Shown one piece after another: positions 1 to 11,600 of a DNA stretch of 64,000 bases (positions are counted from its first letter, which is position 1; each line of letters starts with the position of its first letter). Origin of the DNA: Closterium sp. NIES-65 (lineage: Eukaryota; Streptophyta; Zygnematophyceae; Desmidiales; Closteriaceae); assembly GCA_948144175.1 (NCBI GenBank), contig CANXME010002010.1, positions 3,112,501 to 3,176,500 on the forward strand. The letters are read 5' to 3'. Position numbers and translations under genes: made by a program. Below the pieces are notes generated by a model, which saw only the letters and a list, made by a program, of their open reading frames with translations, had not been told where the DNA came from and searched no databases.

Positions 1-110
1 CGGGCGCTAGGGCGGGCGGCCGTCAGAGCACTAGGGCAGATCGAAAAAAAAAGAAGTACTAGGGCCCGGAGCGCGCTCTGGGCAGAAAAAGGTTAAGAGG
101 TAGCGGTGGT

Positions 111-153
111 GGGCCCTACGAACAGTTCCCACAGGGGAACCTGCTCGATACCA
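111..153 (-). promoter_or_regulatory. E1 primer-binding site, post-primer hairpin and GGGCCC box
   Basis: Read on the minus strand: TGGTATCGAGCAGG (matches the 3' end of initiator Met tRNA apart from one missing base), then a hairpin with stem GTTCCC/GGGAAC, then GGGCCCACC. The stem differs in sequence from those of E5 and E7 but keeps base pairing. Confidence 0.75.
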
Positions 154-284
154 TGAGAAGAAGTGAACGAGAATGAAATGACTATGAACGAAGTGAGTAC
201 AAATAGGAAACCCTGATTGTGTTGTACCCCTTATGGGATACCCCACTATAGCCTACAGAAACAAGTAAGCTATATGTTCTGACA
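154..284 (-). repeat. E1 5' LTR (131 bp)
   Basis: Begins TGTCAGAAC and ends CTTCTCA on the minus strand, directly against the primer-binding site. It contains the GGGGTA...GGGGTAC-type core found in the other short LTRs of the window. Confidence 0.82.
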
Positions 285-472
285 CGCGGGGCCGACAGGG
301 TCGCTAAGGGGCGAGCGCGGGGCCGTAAGGGGCGAGCGCGTGGGCCGACGGGGCCTTAAGGGGCGGCGCGCGAGTCGCTAAGGGGCGGATCGCGGGTCGC
401 GGGGCCTTAGGGGGCCGTGAAAAACGAGGCGCCCTAGGGCGCAGATAGGTAGGTAGGTAGGTAGGTAGTGGT

Positions 473-517
473 GGGCCCTAAAAAAACAGTCCTAGCGAAG
501 GACCTGCTCTGATACCA
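473..517 (-). promoter_or_regulatory. E2 primer-binding site, hairpin and GGGCCC box
   Basis: On the minus strand TGGTATCAGAGCAGG is followed by a hairpin with stem GTCCT/AGGAC, a T-run and GGGCCCACC. This is the least altered initiator-Met primer site among the minus-strand elements. Confidence 0.8.
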
Positions 518-649
518 TGTTGAAATGAACGAACAGGAATGATTGAACTAACAGTGAAATCAGTACAAGTACCTAACCCTAGAATTGTGTACCCCCTATA
601 GGCTAACCCACTGTAGCCTAAACAAGCACAACATATATAATGTTTGACA
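518..649 (-). repeat. E2 5' LTR (132 bp)
   Basis: TGTCAAACAT...TCAACA on the minus strand, bounded by the primer site on one side and E3 pol coding on the other. Close in sequence to the E10 LTRs. Confidence 0.82.
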
Positions 650-3600
650 GCTGGGTGCAGAAACGCTGGTGATCACAAGGCGGCAACGCCTTGGTGAAAA
701 TATCTGCAGTGTTGGCCTCAGAGACCACACGTCGTACGAGTGCCTGACCACGCTGCTGCAACTTACGCAGAAGGAAATAACGAGGCTGGATGTGCTTCGC
801 CTTCCCAACCAGTCGGGGCTCCTCACACAACAGGACTGCAGACCTGTTGTCGGCGAACAAGACTGGGGGAGAGCGAGGCCGCTCACCAAGGTCGGTGAGA
901 AGGAAAGACAGCCAGCGAAGCTCCTGAGCGGCCATGGCCGCAGCGCACACCTCTGCCTCACAGCTGGAACCGGCGACGGACGACGCCCGAGTCGACCGCC
1001 ACGAAACAGCACCTGCCCCGAGGCTAAAGGAGTACCCCTTTGTAGACTGACGCGTCTCCGCGTCGTCGGCCCACAACGAGTCCGAGTAACCTGTGAGTGT
1101 AACTGGCTGCTTCCCTCCAAGGACTAGTATCATGCCTGATGTACTCGCCACATACTTCGCCACCCTCTTAGCAGCGTACCAGTGGGACGGTCGGTTTCTC
1201 CCAGGCGCAACAAAGCGCGCAAGTACGCTAAGAGGGTAAGCTAGGTCTGGGCGAGTACAGGTCATCAGGTACATGAAACAACCCACCAGCTCAGGATATG
1301 GACCACTGGACTCAAATGACTCGTCCGAAGGTGGAGCCGTGAGCCCATGATCCACACCAAGAGGGGTGAGCTGTACCTTGGAGAACGGGAAGCGAAACCG
1401 CGTGAGGATCTGCTCGACCATATGCGACAGAGTCAGCGTAATGGTGCGAGCTGCCCTCTCCCTGGTGATTTGCAGGCCAAGGTAGTGCTGCAGCTCACCA
1501 AGGTCAGTACAAGTGTGTCTCCTCTGCAGTTCCTCCTTCACGGAGGCCAGCGCGCGTTGGTCGGGAGTGGCGAACACCAGGTCGTCGACGTAGACCAGGA
1601 CAAAGAACGGGTCGAGCCACGGCGAACGAACAGTGACGGGTCAGCAGACGACGGAAAGAAGTCAAGCGCTGCAAGGGTCGAGCGAAGTGTGTCGTGCCAT
1701 TCACGTGGAGCCTGACGCTGGCCGTAGACTGGTCGACGCAGCTGCCACTAGGTCCCAGGTGGGAAAGAGCAAGTGAAGCCAGGCGGGCGACGCAGCCAGA
1801 TCTGCTCGTGCAGGCTCCCCTGAAGGAACGCGGTGGAAAAGTCCAAGGAGTGCAACTCGTAGTCGCGCTGGGCTGCAATATGCAGCAACACCCGAAGAGT
1901 ACTCATCTTCGGGGTGGGAGCGAAGGTCTGGAAGAAGTCTACCCCCTCTCGCTGACTGAAGCCTCTCGCCACATAGCGTGCCTTGAACACAGGTGGTGAT
2001 CCAGGCGGCCGCTTCACCTTGTAGAGCCATCGGCCACTAACGACGTTCGTACCAGGTGGTGGGACTGCGTCGACGTAAGTGCCTGTGGACCTATAAGATG
2101 CCATCTCTGCCTCCTCAGCTGCTATCCAGTACAAAGCCCAGGGTCTTGAGACTGCCTCGGCGTGAGTGCGAGGGATCGGGATGTCAAGAGCGTCCGGATC
2201 CCTCTCAGGGGCAAGCAAAATGGCGCAGAGATGAGGAACAGCGGCCGCAAGAAAACCAAGCTCGAACTGCCCGTCCTCGAGGGCCTCTAGGGGAAAAACA
2301 GGAGCACCCCCAGAGAACGGAGAACGAGCAGGGCCACTCACCAAGTGAGCGGCGTAGTCAAGGCGGTGGGAAGAGGCAAAGCCAGCGTCAGTGGTAACAA
2401 GTGCCGAAACAGACGATAGAGGTGAAGTCGGGTGAGTGACCAACGCGGACAAAACACAGGAGACGACAGGACGGGAGGCACGGAGGTAGTCGGACAACGG
2501 GTCGTGAAGCACAGTGAGGAACGACTTAGGGGGCTGTGGAAGGACAGGAGGAGGTGGAACACGAGAGCGAAGAACAAGATGGAAAGGACCGTCTGCACGG
2601 TAACGGGACCGACGACGCTCTGGGGACACAGCACGACTGAGGGGAGAACGACGAGTCCACTGGGACGAGGAAAGGGACTCAACAGGGGGAACAGGGGGGG
2701 ACGGTAGGGGACCATGAACAAAGCGTGCAGGTGCTGGGTCGGGGAGGTCGTGTAGTCGTAGTCGGTGCTGCTCCGCCTCCTCTAGCGTCTGCTGCGACGG
2801 CTCCTGTGGCTCCGCCTCTGCCCTCTCCTGCTGCGACTTCAGCTGCACCCGCTGCTGCGAGCGGGACTCCTGCGCTACCCTCTCCTGGTGAGGCCGTGAC
2901 TCCTCCCGTACTCTCTCTCCCGGGGCCTGTAACTGCACCTGCTGCTGCGGGTGGGGCTCCTGCTCTACCCTCTCCTGGTGCGGCCGTGACTCCTCCTTTA
3001 CTCTCTCCTGCTGGGTCTGTAACTGCACCTGCTGCTGCGGGTTGGACTCCTGCTCTACCCTCTCCTGGTGCGGCCGTGACTCCTCCTCTACCCTCTCCTG
3101 CTGCGGCTGCAGCTGCACCCACTGCTTCGATCGGGACTCCTGCTCTACCCTCTCGTGCTGCTGCTGTGACTCCTCCTCTACTCTCTCCTGTTGCTGTAGC
3201 TGCTGCTGCGGCTGCTGCTGCTCCTGCTGCCGCTGCTGGTGGTGCCGCTGCTGCTGCTGCTCCTGCTGCTGCTGCTGCTGTGCCCTCTCAAACCGCTCAC
3301 GCTCCTCCCTCTCCAACCGGAGGAGACGCTGCTCACGGGTCAGGAAACGTACAGTGCGAGGTGTAGGCGCCACAGTGCCAGTGCCTCCAGCTCCAACACT
3401 ACCAGAACCAGCACCTCCACTAGCGACACCCCCGGGGCCTCCAGTACCTCCTGTAGTAGCACCCCCAAGCTCCGCAGCAACCGGCCGCACAGGAGAACGA
3501 GGAGGGAGCTGCGGGACGACCGGGAAGCCGGGGGGTGACGAGGGGCGAAGCTGCCGTGTCCTCCACGGGAGTGTCCTCCACGCCCACACCCACTGCACCC

Positions 3601-4790
3601 CGTGAACCGACACCACGAGCTCCTACAGCCCCAGCACCCTCACCCTCCGCAACTGCACCTCCCGCACCCCCAGACACGACAGAGACTGGACGCTGCGGGG
3701 GGGACGACTGCGGGGTGACGTGCGACACACCTGACGGGGCAGGACGCGAAGCGGGGGGGGCTACTGGGGCGACTGGGGGGGGCTCAAGGGTGAGGAACAG
3801 CGGGGGGAAAAAGACCTCAGTACCTCGGTGGGGGCGACTCCTGTAGTAACAGACAGACTCGTTGAACGTGACGTCCTGAGAAGCGAAGAACCCGCAGGTG
3901 ACCGGGTCGTAGAACACCCAGCCGGAGGCGTCCAAAGGGAAGCCAAGAAAGACGCAAGCACGAGTGCGCGGAGACAACTTGTTCACGCCAGGGGCGCGAA
4001 CGTGGGCCAGACAACCCCAGACGCGGAAGTCAGCTGCTACGCCCTGTAAACCTGACCAGAGAGAGACCGGCGTCACCCGTGGCCGTGCGTCACTGGGCCA
4101 CAGGTTCAGCTGGTGCGCGGCGTAGCGGACCGCCTGAGGCCACAAGAACTGAGGGGCACCGGCATGGCACATGGAGGTCCGAGCAACCTCCATGACCAGG
4201 CCGATGCGTCGCTCGGCTACCCCGTTCTGCTGCGGCGAGGCTGGTAGCGTGCAAGACTAAATGACTCCCCAACCCTGACAGAACGTCTCTAGGCGAGTGG
4301 AAGAAAAATCACCACCACGATCCGAGTGTAGGCGGAGCCCACACAGGCCCTGGGCGCCACCCTACGCTAGTAGCCACGGCTCGAGGACGGTAGGCACGTC
4401 GGCCTTGCGTCGCAAGGGGAAAACCGTGGTGTAGCGGGAATAGTCGTCCACCACAATCAGGAAGTAGCGTTCCTAACGTGGGCCAAGGACAGGGGAGGGG
4501 CCCCAAACGTCCAAGTGCAGGGTCTGGAAAGGAGCCGTGGTGGGGGGGAACGAGGAGGAGTGAGGGGTGGCGTGCTGCCGACCCTCGACGCAAGGAGTGC
4601 ACGGCGGCGCAGGCGAGCGAGGAAGCGGGGCAAGCGACGCTGGGAGACCTGAGACCAGACGGTGACGTACCATCCTACTAAGACGTGGGAACGACGGGTG
4701 ACCTAGACAGTGGTGCCAAAGGACTGACGGGTGGGCGAGTGACACACATAAAGGGGTACACCAAGTAGAGTAAAGTAGGAGCAAGAGGCA
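650..4790 (-). pseudogene. E3: broken Copia pol (integrase, Q-rich linker, RT, RNase H), 5' truncated
   Basis: Order on the minus strand: GAG-pre-integrase with paired His and Cys residues (about 4784-4560), integrase core ending in the MEVARTS segment (about 4550-3900), a Gly/Pro linker, a glutamine-rich repeat (2834-3193), RT from about 2110 with the FSTAFLQGSLHEQIWL region, and RNase H to 650. Gag and protease are missing: recognisable coding stops near 4790. Frames change near 3540 and 1600, and in-frame TAG codons replace Gln (for example near 1750 and 4260). The reading frame ends inside the last codons, where E2 is inserted. No LTR of E3 is in the window. Recognition as Copia is certain from integrase-before-RT order; the exact left limit is not. 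Confidence 0.85.
2834..3193 (-). repeat. 90-bp minisatellite coding a Gln/Glu-rich linker in E3 pol
   Basis: Four consecutive 30-residue units of the pattern QERVEEES...HQERVEQES...QQVQLQ lie between integrase and RT, preceded by a pure glutamine-rich stretch (about 3194-3286). Charged-and-glutamine periodicity suggests a coiled coil; that is inference. Other elements in the window have Gly/Ala-rich repeats at the same place. Confidence 0.8.
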
Positions 4791-5634
4791 AGTTCACTGG
4801 CAGCAGGTGCAGTTGTGGCAGATGCAGCAGCAGGAAACGCACTACAGCGGCAAATGCAACATCGGCAGGTCGCCCAAGGAGCAGGCTCTATGGCTGCAGC
4901 AAGCAGCAAGACAGCAGCGGCTCAACGGCAGCACCTCCAAGAGGCCAGCAGTAGGCGGGTGCAACAGGTGCATGTGGCGATAGTAGCGGCAGTAGGTGGT
5001 GCCACGTTTGCAGGAGGCAGCGTGAGCAGAAGCTCGGCGGCTGCAGAAGGAGGAGGAGGATGAATGCGGCAGCTCTGGTTATGCTCGTCACCCCTTCACC
5101 CTCTTCCCCAACCCCCCCCCGCCCAATCCCCCCCCCCCCCCCTCCCCCCCGCCGCCCCCTCACCCTCCCCCCCTCACGGCAGCATGCGCGGTAGGGAGAG
5201 AGAGGGGAGAGAGAGATGGCGGTAGTGGCAGTAGAATCCTTCTCGCTATCCCCTTACCCTCCCCCCCACTGACTGTCACGCCCCCCCACAGACTGCCACC
5301 CCCTCCACTTTCCCCCAATTAACCGCCACCCCAACTATAGAGTGCGAGCGCGACAGTAGGCGCGGGTGCGCATGGTGCTAGCGGGGGTGCGGGTGGGGTG
5401 ACAAAGGGGCCGTCAAAGGGGATGCGACGAGTGTGACAGGGGGCTATAACAGAGGGTCGTTGAGGTTTGAAACGAGTGGGACAGGGGGGCCGAACTAGGG
5501 GGCGCAACGGGGGGCCGAAACGAGGCCGTGACAAGGCCAGGGGGGCACCCGACGGGGAGACGAGCGGGGCACACTTCAGGCAGCGTCGCGGGCTGCATGA
5601 CGAGGCGCGCCATTGCGGAGTCTAACAGTGGGCC

Positions 5635-5637
<3 letters not shown>
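4791..5637. other. Low-complexity GC-rich interval between E3 and the (GA)n tract
   Basis: No recognisable domain in any frame. It holds CAG-type runs (about 4800-4990), a C-homopolymer-rich stretch (5109-5160) and a G-rich segment that reads as a proline-rich low-complexity peptide on the minus strand. It may include decayed E3 leader or gag, but I cannot show that. Confidence 0.5.
5109..5160. repeat. Poly-C-rich tract
   Basis: Runs of 9 to 15 C interrupted by single A, T or G bases. Simple repeat. Confidence 0.85.

Positions 5638-5717
<80 letters not shown>
5638..5717. repeat. (GA)n microsatellite, left of the non-LTR element
   Basis: About 40 uninterrupted GA units directly abutting the first recognisable base of the non-LTR element at 5718. 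Confidence 0.95.
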
Positions 5718-7032
<1,315 letters not shown>

Positions 7033-7120
<88 letters not shown>

Positions 7121-7128
7121 GAGAGAGA
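7033..7128. repeat. (GA)n microsatellite with one interruption
   Basis: GA units with a single T substitution near 7115. Confidence 0.95.
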
Positions 7129-7298
7129 AAACGGTCCTATATCGGGACATGCTCTCATGTCCTAGTTCTTAGGAGGTTCTTGGGTGGTAACGAGTAGGAA
7201 GAAGTCTGGCAAAAGAGGATTGACTAACAAAGATGGGTACATAATATAGCAAGTGACAGGCACAGTTTGGGTGTGCCACCAACAAAGAAACATCATAT
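7129..7298. other. Unique flank left of E4
   Basis: Moderate-GC sequence with no long open frame. Its last five bases, CATAT (7294-7298), are the left target-site copy of E4; the right partner is CATAC (48959-48963). Before the E4 insertion this flank was joined to the sequence now at 48964. Confidence 0.7.
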
Positions 7299-7428
7299 TG
7301 TTAGAATATGGAAAAAGAAATGTGTGCATTGAGTAGGATGGGGATACTAGTAATAAACCCTAAAAGAGTTGTTCCCTCTACAGTGTACCCCAGTATAGAC
7401 TACAACACTATAAGTGCATGCTTTGACA
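7299..7428 (-). repeat. E4 3' LTR (130 bp)
   Basis: TGTCAAAGCATGC...TTCTAACA on the minus strand, preceded (in sense) by a polypurine hairpin. Left flank CATAT. Confidence 0.88.
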
Positions 7429-7430
7429 CA

Positions 7431-7544
7431 CCCCCATAGGCTAAATGGGGGGCAACAAGCGGTCACAAGACCAGTCCAACAAGAGAACAAAGCAAAGCAA
7501 AGCAAAGCTCAGGGTGGATCTCAAGTTCACCACACATACTGAGA
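7431..7544 (-). promoter_or_regulatory. E4 3' UTR stem-loop and polypurine-tract hairpin
   Basis: In sense orientation: a stem-loop (7507-7544) closed by CTCAG/CTGAG, then a palindromic hairpin CCCCCAT...ATGGGGG (7431-7451) whose right arm is the polypurine tract just before the LTR. Both occur at the same place in the other short-LTR elements of the window. Confidence 0.75.
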
Positions 7545-7673
7545 AAAAGCAAGCGACCACAAGGCCAGTTCACATGCAAAGTTCATAAAAGCAATTGCAT
7601 TACACTGATCAGAAACTAGCAAGAGCAAACATGCAGCTATACTCATGTACATCAGCGTACAACAATAGCCAGA

Positions 7674-8001
7674 TCAAGAGACAAGCAAGTGAGGCAGAGT
7701 GGGCACAAGCCCAAGAGCAGTGCAGAAACGCTGATGATCACTAGACCCAAGGGCCTTGGTGAAGACATCAGCAGTGTTGGCCCGAGTGGCCACGAAAGCA
7801 AGACGAGCTGACCACGCTGCTGCAGCTCTCGCGTGAGGAAGTAATGGAGAGAAATGTGCTTCGTTCGGTGCTCCAGTCTCTGGTCCTAACACAAGGCAAT
7901 CATGGCCTTATTGTCGACGTACAGAAACGGAAAAGAACGAGGCCGCTCACCCTAGTTATTCAGCAGGTAGGTCAGCCATTGGAGCTCCTGTGCAGCCATA
8001 G
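7674..8001 (-). pseudogene. E4 pol, C-terminal RNase H piece
   Basis: Minus-strand frame ending in the conserved NTADVFTKALG...DHQRFCTALGLVP tail and a stop. It continues, after removing E5 and one CATAG copy, into 14936-16371. The piece upstream of residue MLGPET is in another frame, so it carries a frameshift. It corresponds to the last third of the Copia RNase H. Confidence 0.85.
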
Positions 8002-8136
8002 TGTCAAATTGTATATATGCCATATATGTTTAGGCTGTAATGGGGTAGCCAATATGGGGTACAGCCCCTTCTAGGGTTTCATATTTGTACACAACTCTTT
8101 CGTAGTTCATTTGTTTTCCTGTTCACTCTTCTGACA
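8002..8136 (+). repeat. E5 5' LTR (135 bp)
   Basis: TGTCAAATTG...CTTCTGACA, followed directly by TGGCATCAGAGCAGG. Contains the shared GGGGTAGCC...GGGGTACAG core and CTAGGGTTTCATATTTGTAC. Confidence 0.95.
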
Positions 8137-8182
8137 TGGCATCAGAGCAGGTCCTAGCCTAGGACCGATTTCTTAGGGCCCA
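8137..8182 (+). promoter_or_regulatory. E5 primer-binding site, hairpin and GGGCCC box
   Basis: TGGCATCAGAGCAGG (initiator Met tRNA type, one mismatch) overlaps the first arm of a hairpin, GGTCCTAG/CTAGGACC, followed by TTAGGGCCCACC. Confidence 0.85.
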
Positions 8183-8214
8183 CCGAGTAGCGCTACCCCA
8201 CCCGTCGCGCCAGT

Positions 8215-8560
8215 GTGATCGCGCTACCTGCAGCAGCGCGCTCTGCCCTGCCCTGCCTGCGCGCCGCACCGCCGCGCGCCCTGCCCTGCCTGCGCGCCGC
8301 GCCGCCGTGCGCGCTATCCTGCCTGCGCGCCGCGCCGCCGCGCGCCCTGCCCTGCCTGCGAGCCGCGCCGCCGTGCGCCCTGCCCTACCTGCGCGCTGCG
8401 CCGCCGTGCGCCCTGCCCTGCCTGCGCGTCGCGCCGCCGCGCGCCCTGCTCTGCCTGCGCGCCGCGCCGCCGCGCGCCCTGCCCTACCTGGGCGCCGCTC
8501 CGCTGCGCGCCCTGCCCCGCCTGCGCGCCGCGCCGCCCACACCCTGCTGCGCCGCCCGCG
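8215..8560 (+). repeat. 33-bp minisatellite in the E5 leader
   Basis: About ten diverged copies of a GC-rich unit that reads as an 11-residue pattern (RPALPARRAAA). The frame is open into gag from an upstream ATG at 8307, but the likely gag start is ATG 8628, which matches the gag starts of E9 and E10. Confidence 0.85.
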
Positions 8561-8627
8561 CCCTGCAGCACCGCCCGCGCTTTGCAGCGCCGCCCGCACG
8601 CCCTGCTGCTCGTCACCGCCTCACACT

Positions 8628-11600
8628 ATGGCCACCCTTCGGGTTCTTTCCTTCGACACAGAGGGCCGCCCTGTAGAGTTTGACGCCTGGCTCTATGACT
8701 TGCAGCTCTACCTCATTAGCACCAGCAAAGATGAGATCTCCCTCTTTGACCACACCTCTGGTGCCCTAGCCGCTCCTGCTGACACAGCTGCCCTTAGCGA
8801 GCGCTCTCAGTGGCTGAAGCGCGATGCTGCTGCCCGCCTAGCTATTCGCAACCACTTGCCGCTAGCGGAACTCAAGCACTTTGGCGAGCACAAAACCGCT
8901 AAGGCCCTGTACGACGCTGTAGTCGCTCGCTACTCCTCCCCTGCCACTGCTGCGCTCAGCCGTCTCATGCTGCCGTACCTGTTCCCCGAGCTGTCGAGCT
9001 TTGCCACTGTAGCCGACCTCATCACCCACCTTCGCTCTAGTGACGCTCGTGTCCGTGCCACACTCCGCAAGGAGTTTGTTGCTCAGCACCCCCCTCCGAT
9101 GTACTGGACGCTCCACTTTATAGTGACCCGCCTCCCTGACACCCTTCGCTCAGTCAGGGACCACTTCCTAGCGCGCTGTCCCTCCGACCTCACCATAGAC
9201 CTCCTAGAGGAGCACCTCTTAGCCGCTGAGAGCAGCATTGTGAGTGTAGCTACTGCTCGTGGCGCTCCTCGCAACCCCATCTTTGAGGGGTGCGCTTCTT
9301 CCCCTCTTGCCCCGTCCTACGCCACTGCTGCCGCTGTAGACTTCCTTGGAGCCGACTCGGTTGGTGCTGCCTCTACCTCTACCGGGCGGCGCCACACCGG
9401 CAAGGGCAAGGGGGGCAAGGGTGGTGGTGGAGGTGGCGGCGGAGGAGGAGGTGGAGGAGGTGGGGGTGGCGGTGGGAGTGGAGGCAGTGGCGCCGGGAGT
9501 ACTGGTGGGAGTGGCAGCAGCGGTGGTGGAGGTGGTGGTGGTGGCGGCGGCGGTGGGAGTGGCGGTGGTGGCGGTAGCGGCAGTGGTGGAGGCAATGGAG
9601 GTGGTGGCGGTCGTGGTGGAGGCACTGGTCAGCGACAGCAGCAGCAGCGGTCCCTTACGCCTCAGCAGCTTCGTGAGTGGTTGGCTCAGAGGGGTACGTC
9701 TGGGGGTACTCGCTATCCGTATGTCATTCGCACCGGTGAGCGTGCTGGTCAGACATGCGGCAAGCCCCACCCCCAGCAACGTTGCTTCTCCCGCCTTGAC
9801 GACGCCTGGCGTGAGGAGATGGGTGCAGAGGTTGAGACCCCTCGCTGGTTTGATCTGCTTAAGAAGGGTGTAGACATCTTTTCTCTTGACTATGATGCTA
9901 TTCTTGCTGCCATGTATGCATTGTCTGTTAGTGCTGAGGGTGACTGCTACCTGTGTCTGCCGCCTGATCCAGGTATAGAGCCAGCAGCTCTTGGTGCTTG
10001 CGAGTCTGCGCTTTCAGGTACCACGTCTGCTGCCTTAGGTGCGGGTGAGTCTGCGCTGTAAGGTACCGCGCCTCCTACTGCCTTGCACACCTTCACTCTT
10101 GACTCAGGTGCTTCTAGGTGTTTCTTCCGTGACAGCACAGCCCTCACACCACTCCCTGCACCTGTTGCAGTCTCCCTTGCTGACCCCTCGGGGGGTCCAG
10201 TCCTTGCACGGTCTACCACTATGCTTCCTTGCCCAGCAGTCCCGTCTGGATCACTGTCAGGTCTCCACCTCCCCTCGTTCTCTACGAACTTGGTGAGCAA
10301 CGCTGTCCTTCAGGACCACTGGGTTGATACCTTCACCCCTGGAGGACGGCGTGTGGCGATCTGTACGTGCTCCAGGACTGGGCGACACCTGGCCACGTTC
10401 ACGCGTGCGCCAGGGTCGAGCCTTTACACACTGACCACTGTGTCTCCCCAGGTTGCTGTTGTCGGTCAGGTGTCCGCGTCAGGTCAGCTAGACTCCCCTT
10501 GCTCGTGTCGCCCCCTGTCACACCAGACCGTTCTCTGGCACCACCGTCTGGGCCACCCCTCCGTGCCCCGTCTTCGCGACATGCACCGTCGCGTCCTTGT
10601 GTCTGGTCTTCCCCGGACCTTGCCTCCCCTCCCTGCTTCGCCTGCCCCTACCTGCCTTCCTTGCGTCCAGGGGCGGCAGCGCGCCGCTCCTCACTCCTCC
10701 TCGTTTCCTCCGACAGAGGCTCCGCTGCAGACTCTCCACATGGACGTGTGGGGCCCCGTCCGTGTCAGCGGGCGGGGAGGAGAGCGGTACTTCCTGCTGG
10801 TCAATTGATGACTACTCGCGCTACACCACGGTCTTCCCCTTGCGCACCAAGGGTGAGGTCCCTGCTGTCCTGATCCCTTGGATCCGAGCGGTTCATCTTC
10901 AGCTGCGCAGGAGGTTTCAGACCACCCTCCCTGTTCTGCGTCTGCACTCTGACAGGGGCGGAGAGTTTGCCTCCGACCACTTGCGCGGCTTCTGTCAGGA
11001 GGAGGGCATCACCTAGTCTTACACGCTTCCGGGCTCACCGCAGCAAAATGGGGTTGCTGAGCGCCGCATTGGCCTGGTCATGGAGATCGCTCGTACCTCC
11101 TTGATCCATGCGGCGGCTCCCCATTTTCTGTGGCCGTTTGCGGTCAGGTATGCCGCACAGCAGCTCAACCTCTGGCCCCGTGTCTCCGTTCCGGAGACTT
11201 CGCCCACACTACGGTGGACGGGGGAGGTTGGAGATGCGTCGGTGTTCCGAGTCTGGGGTGCCCGTGCTCTTGTTCGCGATACGTCCGCGGACAAGCTCTC
11301 CTCCCGCACCCTTCCCTGTGTCTTCCTCGGCTTTCCGACTAACGTGCCTGGCTGGCAGTTTTACCACCCCGCCTCGCGCACTGTCCTGTCTTCTCAGGAC
11401 GTCACTTTTGACGAGTCAGTCCCGTTCTACCGCCTCTTTCCCTACCGCACTGCTCCTCTCCCTCCCCCGCCTCTCTTCCTTGCTCTAGGTCCCCCTCCGG
11501 TAGAGCCCCTTCCCCCCCAGGGTCCTGCTCCTTCAGGTGTGTCTCAGGTGGACCCGCCCCCCTTAGCTGAGCCTGTCGAGGTCACCAGCGTCTCAGGTGC

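Larger units (their letters stand above)
1..284 (-). mobile_element. E1: 5' end of a minus-strand Copia-type LTR retrotransposon, cut by the left window edge
   Basis: Only the 5' LTR (154-284), primer-binding site and part of the GC-rich leader are in the window; the body continues off the left edge. The LTR runs TGTCA...CTCA on the minus strand and is followed by TGGTATCGAGCAGG. The leader resembles that of E9 near 48180-48333, so E1 and E9 are probably close relatives. The sequence right of 284 is GC-rich leader of E2, so E1 is inferred to be inserted in the E2 leader. Its second target-site copy is outside the window. Confidence 0.8.
285..649 (-). mobile_element. E2: 5' LTR and leader of a minus-strand Copia-type element
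   Basis: The LTR (518-649), a perfect TGGTATCAGAGCAGG primer site, and about 190 bp of GC-rich leader (285-472) ending in a short tandem (TAGG)n run near 443-470 are visible. The rest is displaced to the left by E1. At 649/650 the LTR meets the last codons of the E3 pol gene, so E2 landed in E3 very near the pol stop codon. The candidate target-site copy on this side is GCTGG (650-654); its partner is outside the window. Confidence 0.8.

Noticed and set aside
8307-8627. ATG at 8307 as the gag start of E5
   Set aside because: The codons between 8307 and 8628 are leader repeat; E9 and E10 gag begin with a MAxxxVL(A/S)FD(A/T)EG-type sequence that matches ATG 8628.
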